The position numbers were made by a program, and so were the translations under genes. Below are positions 8,432 to 17,812 of a DNA stretch of 32,139 nt, piece after piece. Origin of the DNA: Bacteroidota bacterium (GTDB lineage: Bacteria; Bacteroidota; Ignavibacteria; Kapaibacteriales; UBA2268); NCBI GenBank assembly GCA_021824625.1, contig JAKAKE010000195.1, forward strand, positions 1 through 32,139, read 5' to 3'. Within the stretch, counting starts at the first letter, position 1. Each line of letters begins with the position of its first letter. A model generated the notes under the pieces. That model ran no database searches and was not told the DNA's origin. It saw only the letters and a program-made list of their open reading frames with translations.

Positions 8432-8966
8432 AAGAATGTTCCCAAATTCTGACAGCTTCGTAAGCGGCGATACCTGCAGCTACACTGACATTCAGTGAAT
8501 GTTTTACTCCATACATTGGAATTTCTATTGCATCATCACATTCTTTGAGGATTTTGTCATCTAATCCAGTTAATTCATTGCCAAGCACAAGACACATTGG
8601 AAAGTCCGGTTTTGTCAAAGTGTCATATTTTCTTTTTGTATCAGTTATTTCAACTGCAATCACTTTTATGCCTTTTGATTTTATATCCGTTATGGCTTCA
8701 CTTGCTGACTTCAAATATCTCCAGGGAACAGATTCAGTTGCCCCAAGTGCTGTCTTATCAATTTCTTTTCGGGGAGGGTGAGGTGTATATCCACACATAA
8801 TAAGTTCACTAAGTCTTGCTGAATCAGCAGTTCTGAATATCGAGCCAACATTGTAAAGGCTTCTTACATTGACAATCATTAATGTAATCGGGTGTCTTTC
8901 AATTTTAAGTGATTCTTCGGCAGTTAATCTTTCTTTAAGTATTTCACTATGCAGCAACTTTTTCAT
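8427..8966 (-). CDS. SpoU/TrmH-family RNA 2'-O-methyltransferase
   Basis: A 179-residue SPOUT methyltransferase that transfers a methyl group from S-adenosylmethionine to a ribose 2'-OH in tRNA or rRNA. All three family motifs are present: motif 1 NVRSLYNVGSIFRTAD (33-48) with the catalytic arginine, motif 2 LVLGNELTGL near 125-134, and motif 3 IPMYGVKHSLNVSVAAGIA near 149-167, which forms the trefoil-knot cofactor site. It lacks the N-terminal substrate-binding extension of TrmH/RlmB, so it is a minimal catalytic form and the target nucleotide cannot be named. It is divergent from the secreted protein gene at 9080, and its stop codon lies within a palindromic repeat. Confidence 0.9.
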   Translation of the reverse strand: MKKLLHSEILKERLTAEESLKIERHPITLMIVNVRSLYNVGSIFRTADSARLSELIMCGYTPHPPRKEIDKTALGATESVPWRYLKSASEAITDIKSKGIKVIAVEITDTKRKYDTLTKPDFPMCLVLGNELTGLDDKILKECDDAIEIPMYGVKHSLNVSVAAGIAAYEAVRIWEHSL

Positions 8967-9079
8967 AAAATTAGTGATATTAGTATCAATAGCAATAAAT
9001 ATAAATCGTCAACAAAAATGTTAATTAAATAGTCGTATTCTGCTAAATTACGAAAATGGTTTTTAAGGCAGATAATCAC

Positions 9080-11470
9080 ATGAGAAAAATTAATACCATC
9101 TTTAAATATATTATTTGTTTCTTTTTGATTTCCTCATCTGCCCCGGCGTTTGATTTGGACACAAAAGGAAAAGATTTCTGGCTGACATTCCTTCCAAATT
9201 TTCATAACAATAAAAACAAAGCCGATGACCGTCTCAGGCTGGGTGATTCTCTCTATATTTTTATTACATCAGATGAACCGACAAATGGCATCATTGAATA
9301 CATTGATTTGCTGGGTAATAAATATGACAAGAATTTTTCAATAACTGACACTTCGGAAATTTATATCTTTAAAGTATGTTATTTGGATTATGAGTTGTTG
9401 GGGCATAATGACAGTGGTTTATTAAATTCAAGGAATAACAGTGAAAATGTCAAGAAGCAATATTTTCATGTAACGTCAGAAAAAGAGATAACCGTTTATG
9501 CTCATAGCCAGGCTAACAAATCGAGTGATGCCTGTATTGTTTTGCCAAGTGACATACTTGGTAAAGACTATTTTGTCATGTCGTATAAAAGCGACGGTGA
9601 ATATGGAATTGTCCTTGACGGAAGCTCTACACCATCACAGTTTGTAATTTTAGGAACTCAGGAAAATACGAGTGTTGTCATCATTCCTTCCGATGAAACC
9701 CAGTATAATGGCAAAAGAACTCAGACAATAATACTAAATAGTGGTGATGCATACCTTGTGCAGGCAAATATTGAACAAGGCAAATTAAACACCGACCTTA
9801 CCGGAACAGAGATTCATTCCGATAAACCTGTTGCTGTTTTTGCAGGACATCAAAGGTCTCATTTGCCTGTAACGACAAGTATTCAGAATCCATCCCGTGA
9901 CATTCTTTTTGAACAAATGCCTCCAATTGAAACTTGGGGAAAAAATGCTTTATTGGTCCCTTACGTTCAACCGGCAGGCATAACCAATCAGGGAACTGAC
10001 CTTTTCAGGGTACTTTCTGCATATAATAACACTGACATTTATATTAATGGGGTATTGATTGACAGGCTTAACAAAGGTGAGTTTTATGAAGGACAGCTCG
10101 TTGAACCGGGACTTGTAGAAGCTTCGGCACCGGTGCTTATTGCTCAATTTAAGAAAACATCCGGGATAGGAACAAATATGGGAGACCCATTCGAAATGCT
10201 TATACCTCCCATCGGGCAATTCATGAATTTCTACAGAGTAATCAATACACAGTCTTTTGAATATAATGAAAGAGGCTATTATCAGAAAGCTTATTCATTG
10301 CAGTATATAACCGTTGTGGCACCAAATTCAGTTGTAAATAGTGTTTTCCTGGATGGCAGCGCAATACCCGGTAATAGATTTATTAATATTCCTGCATCAA
10401 CCTTTTCTTATGCTAATGTTTCTGTTACAGATGGTGTACACACTATATCTTCTAATGAAAAAATAGGTGTTTATGTGTATGGATACGGTGCGGCTAATTC
10501 TTATGGATATGTTGGCGGAATGTATCTTCGTGCATTAGATTTTCAGCCGCCCTCGATTGTTGGTGAAGATAGCTGCACATCTGTTTTGGGTATGGTTTAT
10601 GATACATTAATTGCAGATTCCAAAATAAAAAAAGTAACTTCTCCGGCTGAATCACAGAAAAATGTCCTTGTAAGTATTGAAAATTTTATACCTTATAAAA
10701 ATGCTGTAAGCTTCAAGGCAGAATTAGTTGATTACCTTAAGGATGGAGAATTCGAAATCGAGGCAACAGATTCAATGGGTTTTATAACAAAACAAAAATT
10801 TACTATTCATGGTTTCACAGTCGAATTTCCCGGGCTAACCTCAAAAAAACCTTCGATTATGTTTGACAGTACCATAATTGGAAACCTGAATTGTGATTCC
10901 GTTGAAATTAAAAACACAGGAGTTATACCCTTAAGCTTTGACAATAACATATACTTAAAAAATAATAATATTTTTTCAATTCCTGTTTCGCAATTACCTT
11001 TAATTATTCAGCCGGGCGAATCAAAAATGCTGAAATTATGCTTTAGTCCCCGAATTGTTAAAAATACCAGGTATGTGGATACACTGTTTTTAGTTTATAA
11101 TTGTATTCCTTTGAAAATCGTATTGGAAGGAATAGCCAAGCCGAGAATAGAAGAAGCCAATTCAACTTGTAATATTCCCTTAAAATTAAGCGTTGTGAAT
11201 CTACCCGGAAATAATTATCTCAGGCAAAATTTTCCCAATCCGGCTTCGGATAAAACAATTATCGGGTTCGGAAATTCTGCGACAGGATTTGTTTCTTTGA
11301 AGGTTTATGATTTATTCGGAAACCTGAGAATGACTGTTTTTAATGAGGAATTAAAACAGGGGGTATATGAAGTTCAAATTAACATTGGAAATCTTGAACA
11401 GGGTCTGTATTTTTACTCTTTAATTACCGGAAAAAATATTTTATCGAAAACAATGTTGATCAGAAAATAA
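9080..11470 (+). CDS. Type IX secreted surface protein, IgGFc-binding-like (paralog 1)
   Basis: A secreted protein of about 796 residues. I choose the ATG at 9080, because MRKINTIFKYIICFFLIS is then a direct signal peptide; the frame opens eight codons earlier at 9056. From DTKGKDFWLTFLPNF to ANSYGYVGGMYLR (about residues 25-480) it resembles the N-terminal part of IgGFc-binding-protein-like families. A region built of ATDSMGF, GFTVEFPG, IKNTGVIPLSF and LKLCFSP segments (immunoglobulin-like or choice-of-anchor-like) follows. The last 85 residues are a type A T9SS sorting domain: NFPNPASDKTIIGF, then LKVYDLFGNLR and the ending SKTMLIRK. It should cross the outer membrane and be anchored on the surface. 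A longer paralog follows directly. Function is probably adhesion or surface coating, which is inference. Confidence 0.78.
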   Translation: MRKINTIFKYIICFFLISSSAPAFDLDTKGKDFWLTFLPNFHNNKNKADDRLRLGDSLYIFITSDEPTNGIIEYIDLLGNKYDKNFSITDTSEIYIFKVCYLDYELLGHNDSGLLNSRNNSENVKKQYFHVTSEKEITVYAHSQANKSSDACIVLPSDILGKDYFVMSYKSDGEYGIVLDGSSTPSQFVILGTQENTSVVIIPSDETQYNGKRTQTIILNSGDAYLVQANIEQGKLNTDLTGTEIHSDKPVAVFAGHQRSHLPVTTSIQNPSRDILFEQMPPIETWGKNALLVPYVQPAGITNQGTDLFRVLSAYNNTDIYINGVLIDRLNKGEFYEGQLVEPGLVEASAPVLIAQFKKTSGIGTNMGDPFEMLIPPIGQFMNFYRVINTQSFEYNERGYYQKAYSLQYITVVAPNSVVNSVFLDGSAIPGNRFINIPASTFSYANVSVTDGVHTISSNEKIGVYVYGYGAANSYGYVGGMYLRALDFQPPSIVGEDSCTSVLGMVYDTLIADSKIKKVTSPAESQKNVLVSIENFIPYKNAVSFKAELVDYLKDGEFEIEATDSMGFITKQKFTIHGFTVEFPGLTSKKPSIMFDSTIIGNLNCDSVEIKNTGVIPLSFDNNIYLKNNNIFSIPVSQLPLIIQPGESKMLKLCFSPRIVKNTRYVDTLFLVYNCIPLKIVLEGIAKPRIEEANSTCNIPLKLSVVNLPGNNYLRQNFPNPASDKTIIGFGNSATGFVSLKVYDLFGNLRMTVFNEELKQGVYEVQINIGNLEQGLYFYSLITGKNILSKTMLIRK

Positions 11471-11628
11471 ATTTCAATAATTATTAAAATAACAAAGAGA
11501 ATCGTACAATAATTAATCATTAATTGAGTTTACAGTTCCAAAAGAAAAATCTGATTTATTCATTCAAAAATAGTTCAATTGTTGATTTTATTTGGCAGCA
11601 AATTATGGCAACAGAACATACTAATCGG

Positions 11629-14600
11629 ATGAAATTAAATTTCATAATTTTATTAATATTATTTCTGACTGTTTATTCCAATTTAACAGCCCAGCCTGAT
11701 ACTGCCAATTTCGACACAAGAGGGAATGATTTTTGGCTTGTTTTTCCACCAAATTTTCATAATGGTAAGAACAATCAGTCTGTATATTATGACGATTCAT
11801 TATATATTTTTATCACTGCCGATAAACCGACAACCGGTGTAATTGAATATCATGACCTAAGGGGAAGAACATTTACAAGAGATTTTACTATTCCTGACCC
11901 AACGAAAATTTATACATTTTCAATTTTTTATAATGACTTGGAATTGCTCGGCTATAATGATAATAGCGGTGTTTTAATTAATCGCAATAACAGTGAAGTT
12001 GTTACAAAACAATATTTCCATATAACGACAAATAATGAAGTAACAGTTTACGCACACAACCAGGCTAATACTACCAGTGATGCATGTCTTGTTCTTCCGA
12101 CAGACATACTTGGTAAAGATTATTTTATCCTGTCATATAATAGTGATGGTGAAATTGATTTATTTTATGATGATTTATCTGATAATTGTACACCATCACA
12201 ATTTGTTATTCTTGCAACAGAGGATAGTACTATTATTTCAATCATCCCCAAAGAAGAAACTCAATATAATAATCGAAATATTCAAAATATAACTTTAAAC
12301 AAGGGTGATGCTTATCTGGTACAGGCACGGATAAGAAGAACGAGCCTCAGAACGGATTTAACCGGCAGTGAGGTTCATTCTGACAAACCTGTTGCCATTT
12401 TTGCCGGACATCAACGTTCAACAATACCTAATGAAAATAGGGGCAGTAATCCATCAAGAGATTATTTAATAGAACAAATGCCGCCTGTTAAAACCTGGGG
12501 ACAAAATGCTCTTTTGATTCCTTACCAACAACCGTATGGTGTTTCTCTACTAAGAAACGATATATACAGAATACTTTCAGGTAACGATAATACAGAAATA
12601 TTTATAAATGATATTTCTATCGGAATTTTGAACAAAGGTGAATTTTTTGAGGGACCGCTTACTAATCCCGCTCATGTAAGGGCTAGTGCTTCTATTCTTG
12701 TTGCACAATTTAAAAAGACTTCTAATTATTCTGCTACAAGCAATGATTATTCAGGTGACCCATTTGAGATGCTGATTCCACCTGTTGAACAATTCATGAC
12801 AAATTACAGGGTAATCAATACACAAGCATACCAAACCAGTAATTCAGAAAAAGTTTATGATGAACAATATATAATAATTGTAGCAACAGATTTATCAATG
12901 GCATCTGTTCTGCTTGACGGAAATCCCATACAGTTTAGTTATTTCAAGCCAATTCCAACGACAAATTATTTCTATGCAAATGTTCGGGTTAGCGACGGAG
13001 TCCATTCTATTAGTTGTAATGATAAAATCGGAGTATATGTTTATGGTTATGGCTATGCAAATTCTTATGGCTATGTTGGTGGTATGAGCATGAAGCCTTA
13101 TGATTATACACCCCCGCAAATTACCTCCCTCGATACATGTTATTCTGTGAAAGGTACAATTGCAGATACACTTGTTTCGGACTCAAAGATATCAACCATA
13201 ATATCTCCTGTTGAAAGCCAGGTAAATGTTAATGTAAAAATTGACAATTTCAATCCTTATGCCGGAATTGTTAATTTCAGTACTAAACTCAATAATTTTT
13301 ATGAGGACGGAGAATTTGAACTCATAGCAACTGATTCTATGGGATTGTATTCTTCCAAAAAATTCGAGATTCCCGGTTTTACATTATCCGTTTTAAATTT
13401 CAGGAATGGTACTAAACTCCCGGAGCATAGTCGGTTTTACAGAATCAAGAAGGAGTTTTGCTATCCGGTAGTAATAGAAAACTATGGGAAACATAAGCAG
13501 AATATCAATAGTCTGATTTTAAAAAACAGCAGTAATTTTCGAATTGTTTATAATACTCCAAAATCATTGAATCCGGGTCAAATTGACACAGCATTGATAT
13601 GCTTTAGTTCGCCTGTTGACACAAATTTCATAGATACATTATCAATTATCGGAGATTGCGGCATAAGGAAAATACAGGCTTTCAACATTACATTCAGAGG
13701 TGACACAAGCAAACCCGATGTACAGGTAAATGTTGACCCATGCAACAAAATAACAAACCTGACAATTTCAGATTCAACGATTATTGATTTTGGAATGTCT
13801 TCTGTTGACATAATTGATACTGTAAATTGTTTAGTTACAATCGAAAAATATTTACCTAAATATGAAACTGTAAAAATTGAAGTGATTGACCAATATAAGG
13901 ATGCTATTTATCATCTCTCTGCAACTGATTCGGCGGGATTCGTAACTGACATAATTGATACGATACAAGGATTCACGATAGCATTTCCTGGTATCAATGC
14001 CGGTTCAAAGATGTTTGAAATTGACAGTACAACTATTGGTGACTTAAATTGTAAAACATTGAGAATCAGCAATACAGGTTTGCTTCCCATAACATTTGAT
14101 TACAATATGTATTTAAGATTGAATATTATTTATTCTTTACCATTAAGTCAATTGCCATTTACTATCAATCCGGGTACCTCAGAACTGTTAGAAATATGTT
14201 TCAGCCCGGTATTTGCAAGCGAATTCCCTCAAAACGATACTTTGGTATTTGAATTTAACTGCTTGTTTATGAAAATACCTTTGACAGGTATTGGTAAAAA
14301 AATAATCTTGATATCCGGGGGAGAATCTGTGGGGTGCAATACACCAATCAGATTTATAATAGATGAATTGCCCGGATATAATTTCCTTGAACAGAGTTAT
14401 CCAAACCCATCATCAGATTATTCAACTATAAGATTTGGTATAGCAAACGAAACAGTTGCTTCAATAATGATTTATGATTTATACGGTAAGTTAAGAGCTA
14501 CTGTGTTTTCTGAGAATTTAACGCCGGGAATATTTGAGGTAAAAATTAATACCGGCAAACTTGAACAAGGTATTTATGTTTACTCGTTAGTAACAGAAAA

Positions 14601-14637
14601 TTCGATTTTATCTAAAAAAATGATAATAAGAAAATAA
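11629..14637 (+). CDS. Type IX secreted surface protein, IgGFc-binding-like (paralog 2)
   Basis: A tandem paralog of the preceding gene, about 1002 residues from the ATG at 11629, which starts a clean signal peptide (MKLNFIILLILFLTVYSN, cut near TAQ). Another ATG at 11605 and a TTG at 11524 are in frame. The N-terminal half aligns throughout with paralog 1: FDTRGNDFWLVFPPNFHN, DILGKDYFILSYNSDGE, DKPVAIFAGHQRS, GDPFEMLIPP and ANSYGYVGGM. It then has two rather than one ATDS-x-G(L/F) plus CFSP repeat units, which explains about 200 extra residues. The T9SS domain at the end is QSYPNPSSDYSTIRFG, MIYDLYGKLRA, SKKMIIRK. The 158-base spacer from paralog 1 has no clear terminator, so the two may be co-transcribed. 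Confidence 0.78.
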   Translation: MKLNFIILLILFLTVYSNLTAQPDTANFDTRGNDFWLVFPPNFHNGKNNQSVYYDDSLYIFITADKPTTGVIEYHDLRGRTFTRDFTIPDPTKIYTFSIFYNDLELLGYNDNSGVLINRNNSEVVTKQYFHITTNNEVTVYAHNQANTTSDACLVLPTDILGKDYFILSYNSDGEIDLFYDDLSDNCTPSQFVILATEDSTIISIIPKEETQYNNRNIQNITLNKGDAYLVQARIRRTSLRTDLTGSEVHSDKPVAIFAGHQRSTIPNENRGSNPSRDYLIEQMPPVKTWGQNALLIPYQQPYGVSLLRNDIYRILSGNDNTEIFINDISIGILNKGEFFEGPLTNPAHVRASASILVAQFKKTSNYSATSNDYSGDPFEMLIPPVEQFMTNYRVINTQAYQTSNSEKVYDEQYIIIVATDLSMASVLLDGNPIQFSYFKPIPTTNYFYANVRVSDGVHSISCNDKIGVYVYGYGYANSYGYVGGMSMKPYDYTPPQITSLDTCYSVKGTIADTLVSDSKISTIISPVESQVNVNVKIDNFNPYAGIVNFSTKLNNFYEDGEFELIATDSMGLYSSKKFEIPGFTLSVLNFRNGTKLPEHSRFYRIKKEFCYPVVIENYGKHKQNINSLILKNSSNFRIVYNTPKSLNPGQIDTALICFSSPVDTNFIDTLSIIGDCGIRKIQAFNITFRGDTSKPDVQVNVDPCNKITNLTISDSTIIDFGMSSVDIIDTVNCLVTIEKYLPKYETVKIEVIDQYKDAIYHLSATDSAGFVTDIIDTIQGFTIAFPGINAGSKMFEIDSTTIGDLNCKTLRISNTGLLPITFDYNMYLRLNIIYSLPLSQLPFTINPGTSELLEICFSPVFASEFPQNDTLVFEFNCLFMKIPLTGIGKKIILISGGESVGCNTPIRFIIDELPGYNFLEQSYPNPSSDYSTIRFGIANETVASIMIYDLYGKLRATVFSENLTPGIFEVKINTGKLEQGIYVYSLVTENSILSKKMIIRK

Positions 14638-14734
14638 TATTATGCCAGACAAAAAATTAAAATAAATTCACAAATCCTTAGTCAATTCCTTAATTCTTTG
14701 GTAATTTTGAATTATTAAAAAAGATTAATTTTAA

Positions 14735-14739
14735 CGGAG
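14735..14739 (+). promoter_or_regulatory. Shine-Dalgarno of ctpA
   Basis: CGGAG nine bases before the ATG at 14749. It supports this start, which also gives the expected N-terminal membrane anchor. Confidence 0.6.
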
Positions 14740-14748
14740 TACTCTGTA

Positions 14749-16410
14749 ATGAAAAAATATGCTTTGATATTAGCAGCAATTGTAGGTGGCGTTTTTCTTG
14801 GTTTCTATTTACAACCGCTCATTTCCGAAGACAATATATATCAACAAATAAAAAAATTCCAGGATATATTAGTAACTGTTGATAAGAATTATGTTGAAAC
14901 AGTTGACACACAGAAACTTGTAGAAGCCGCCATACGCGGAATGCTCGAAGAGCTTGACCCTCACTCAGTTTATATCTCAGCCGATGAAATGAAAAGGGTG
15001 GATGAAGATTTTCAGGGAAGCTTTGAAGGCATCGGTGTTGAGTTTGATATTATTAATGATACAATTACTATTGTATCCCCGATACCCGGAGGCCCTAGTG
15101 AAGCACTCGGTATTTTATCAGGTGATAAGATTGTCAAAATTGACAGTGTGAATGCAGTTGGAATATCGAGAGCCGATGTTCCCAAAAAACTGAAGGGACC
15201 CAAAGGAACGCAAGTCGCCGTTGACATTGTCCGGAGCGGTTCAAAGGAATTACTTCATTTTAATATTACCCGCGATAAAATTCCACTCATAAGTGTTTAC
15301 GGCTCTTTCTTGATTGATGGCTCGGACATTGGCGTTGTTCAGGTAAACAGATTTTCGGCAACCACCCACAAGGAAATGATGGAAGCTCTTGCAGACCTAA
15401 GGGCTAAGGGGATGAAGAAGCTTGTTTTGGATTTGCGGGATAATCCCGGCGGCTACCTCAATCAGGCTTATTTAATGGCTGATGAATTTATTCGCGGTGG
15501 AGATACAATCGTTTATACAAAAGGCCGAAGGCCTGAGTTCGATGAGGTTTATATTGCCGCAGGCGGAGGCGAGTATGAGGATATACCTCTTGTTGTTTTA
15601 ATCAATGCAGGTTCTGCTTCTGCAAGTGAAATTGTATCAGGTGCAATCCAGGACCTTGACCGGGGGCTTATTGTTGGGACTACTTCCTTTGGCAAGGGAC
15701 TCGTCCAAAGACAATTCAAATCATTTGACGGTTCTGCCTATCGGTTGACTATTTCAAAATATTACACTCCTTCTGGGAGATGTATCCAAAGGTCATTCAA
15801 AGATAAGGATGAATACAGGCATCTGGCTGGCAGGCTTGAACTAAAGGAAGGGTCTTATATCGAGGATGCTATTAAGAAAATTCATGACCAGGTGGCTAAT
15901 TTTAATATTGGCAAAGAACCTTCAAAGGACAAAGATTATATCAGATTTGATTCTTTGCCTTTGTATCATACTCGCAGCAACAGACTTGTTTTCGGAGGTG
16001 GCGGCATAACTCCTGATTACATTATAAAACGTGATTCCATCAATAAATTGAGCAGGGATATTTGGAGTAAAAATATGTTTTTTGAATTTGCCAATAATTA
16101 CATCCATGGTAAAGGCAATTTTATAAAAGATAAGTATCAGATAAACTATCTCGATTATATCAGGAATTTTGAAGTAAACGATGACATAATTAATGATTTC
16201 AAAAAACTTGCTGAAGCAAAAGGAGTATTATGGGACAATGATTTATATAAGCAGGACCAGGATTTCATCAAGATTGCAATAAAAGCTACTATAGCACGAA
16301 TCCTTTGGAATGATAACCGTTCCTACCAGATATATGCGTCACTTGACAACCAGTTGTCGAAGGCAATTGAATTGTTCCCGGAAGCTGTGAAAATTTCAAG
16401 ATTACATTAA
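14749..16410 (+). CDS. ctpA: C-terminal processing peptidase (S41 family)
   Basis: A 553-residue periplasmic serine protease that cuts proteins near their C-termini. The order is: signal anchor at residues 4-22; helical N-terminal region with the family pair GMLEELDPHSVYI (64-76); PDZ domain about 85-170 (GSFEGIGVEFD, GPSEALGILSGDKIVKID); and the S41 catalytic core. The catalytic serine is Ser291 in GSASASE and the lysine is Lys316 in TTSFGKG. DNPGG (231-235) is also intact. A C-terminal extension of about 150 residues after YYTPSGRCIQ resembles the longer form of Bacteroidota-type CtpA. It starts 111 bases after the surface protein genes and ends at a shared terminator with ispH. A role in quality control of envelope proteins is inferred. 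Confidence 0.94.
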   Translation: MKKYALILAAIVGGVFLGFYLQPLISEDNIYQQIKKFQDILVTVDKNYVETVDTQKLVEAAIRGMLEELDPHSVYISADEMKRVDEDFQGSFEGIGVEFDIINDTITIVSPIPGGPSEALGILSGDKIVKIDSVNAVGISRADVPKKLKGPKGTQVAVDIVRSGSKELLHFNITRDKIPLISVYGSFLIDGSDIGVVQVNRFSATTHKEMMEALADLRAKGMKKLVLDLRDNPGGYLNQAYLMADEFIRGGDTIVYTKGRRPEFDEVYIAAGGGEYEDIPLVVLINAGSASASEIVSGAIQDLDRGLIVGTTSFGKGLVQRQFKSFDGSAYRLTISKYYTPSGRCIQRSFKDKDEYRHLAGRLELKEGSYIEDAIKKIHDQVANFNIGKEPSKDKDYIRFDSLPLYHTRSNRLVFGGGGITPDYIIKRDSINKLSRDIWSKNMFFEFANNYIHGKGNFIKDKYQINYLDYIRNFEVNDDIINDFKKLAEAKGVLWDNDLYKQDQDFIKIAIKATIARILWNDNRSYQIYASLDNQLSKAIELFPEAVKISRLH

Positions 16411-16430
16411 CATTAAAAATCCTATTATAT

Positions 16431-16462
16431 AAAAAAGCCCGTGATTTCTCACGGGCTTTTTT
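16431..16462. terminator. Bidirectional terminator between ctpA and ispH
   Basis: A perfect 14-bp stem (aaaaaagcccgtga / tcacgggctttttt) with a TTTC loop. A-tract and T-tract on opposite sides let it stop both converging genes. The ispH stop codon begins two bases beyond it. Confidence 0.95.
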
Positions 16463-16463
16463 A

Positions 16464-17372
16464 TTAGTTAATTTCAACTAACTCCTTTGAAAGAGTTGTT
16501 TCAATTTTCTCTTTTACTTTTTCCATATACCATTGTGGTGTGCTGGTTGCACCTGTTATTCCCACTCGTTCGATTCCGTCGAACCAGTCGAGGTTAATCT
16601 CTTCCATGTCCTCGATAAAATATGTATTTGGATTTGCCTGCCGGCATATATGGTAAAGACTTTTACCATTCGATGAATTCCTGCCGGCAACAAAGAGAAC
16701 TATATCATTATTTGATGCAAATTCCTGAAGCTTGTCCTCCCTGCCATATACATATTTGCAAAGTGTATTTTTTGCAATAAATACTTCGTTGACATCTCCG
16801 CCATCGATGAAATCTTTCACTTTTCCCTCGAGGGCATTTTTTATTTCGTTGAATGCTTGTTTTTCCATTGTCGTTTGAGAAAAGAGCATTGTCTTCCTGC
16901 TGAAATCAACTTTTTCCAATGCCTCTTCGACCGATTTAATCACAATACATTCTCCGTTGCACACTCCGCTGATACCAATAACTTCGGCATGGTCTTTTTT
17001 ACCGTAAACGACGATTTGGTAGCCGCTGTCATAAGCTTTTTTAATGCGGTTCTGGAGTGCCTGAACGAGCGGGCAGGTTGCATCAACGACATTCAGTCCT
17101 AAATCATCAGCTAACTTGAATGTTGAAGGTGGTTCACCATGTGCCCTTATAATAACTTTTGATTTTTCGTTTGTTATATTTTTAAGCTCTGAGTGGGTTA
17201 TGGTTTTTAATCCTTTGGCTTCGAGTCTTTCAATCTCCCTCGGATTGTGAATTATATCACCAAGAACATATACCTGTTCATCGGTTGAGTTCTGAAGGAC
17301 TTCTTCGACCTTATCTATTGTTTTTACTACTCCCCAGCAGAAACCTGCCGAGTCATCTATTGATATTAACAT
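16464..17372 (-). CDS. ispH: 4-hydroxy-3-methylbut-2-enyl diphosphate reductase
   Basis: The last enzyme of the MEP isoprenoid pathway: a [4Fe-4S] protein that reduces HMBPP to IPP and DMAPP. 302 residues, full length for the family. The cluster ligands are Cys12 (AGFCWGV), Cys100 (VDATCPLV) and Cys205 (KNTLCKYV). The substrate histidines are in GDIIHNP and RAHGE, with the third in KKDHAE. The end is the usual VGITGATSTPQW segment. The segment after the third cysteine (KYVYGREDKL) deviates from the common form with a Thr, but matches the Bacteroidota type. The gene is monocistronic: a terminator lies at its 3' end and a 440-base spacer at its 5' end. Its product feeds UppS, encoded at 29292-30134. 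Confidence 0.97.
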   Translation of the reverse strand: MLISIDDSAGFCWGVVKTIDKVEEVLQNSTDEQVYVLGDIIHNPREIERLEAKGLKTITHSELKNITNEKSKVIIRAHGEPPSTFKLADDLGLNVVDATCPLVQALQNRIKKAYDSGYQIVVYGKKDHAEVIGISGVCNGECIVIKSVEEALEKVDFSRKTMLFSQTTMEKQAFNEIKNALEGKVKDFIDGGDVNEVFIAKNTLCKYVYGREDKLQEFASNNDIVLFVAGRNSSNGKSLYHICRQANPNTYFIEDMEEINLDWFDGIERVGITGATSTPQWYMEKVKEKIETTLSKELVEIN

Positions 17373-17812
17373 ATATAATTTACCTTATTAATACACACAC
17401 AGTAATTAATTACATTATTCTATTTCTGAATACCATTAAACAGAAATTTTATTAAATTTACAGATGATATAAAAATTTTAATTTAAGGGACGGTATTGTA
17501 AAAAAAAATTTTATTAATTAATTGCTCTTTTCTAAGTGATTGAAAAAAATAGCACACTAAAGTTACATACAAAGCTCAATTCTGATGTAATTTGCTATTT
17601 ATTTATATTTTTTGTAAGTTTTGAATCTTTAATAAAAGCAACAAATTAATTATGTTATCCTGAGCAAAGTCGAAGGGTTTGAAATATGCAAGGAGAGAGA
17701 TAATAAATATCAGGTTATTCTCCACCTACTATGTAAAACCGGTAATTCCGGTTCTGATAGGATTGACTCTTATAATTAACTATATATTATTAACAATCAA
17801 CAAATAGGATTT
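17373..17812. other. 440-base intergenic region between divergent ispH and sdhC
   Basis: No credible gene is present. It must hold the promoters for ispH (leftward) and the succinate dehydrogenase operon (rightward), but I cannot place them with confidence. It contains a dispersed-repeat-like segment at 17654-17680 and a small hairpin (aaccgg/ccggtt, 17737-17753) about 60 bases before sdhC. The half nearest ispH is plain AT-rich sequence. Confidence 0.6.
17654..17680. repeat. Dispersed intergenic repeat segment (TCCTGAG...CGAAGGG type)
   Basis: The core atcctgagcaaagtcgaagg resembles a short repeat of the form TCCTGAGCGAAGTCGAAGGA that I recall from intergenic regions of many bacterial genomes. 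Only one copy is visible here, so it is identified by memory rather than by internal comparison. Confidence 0.4.
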
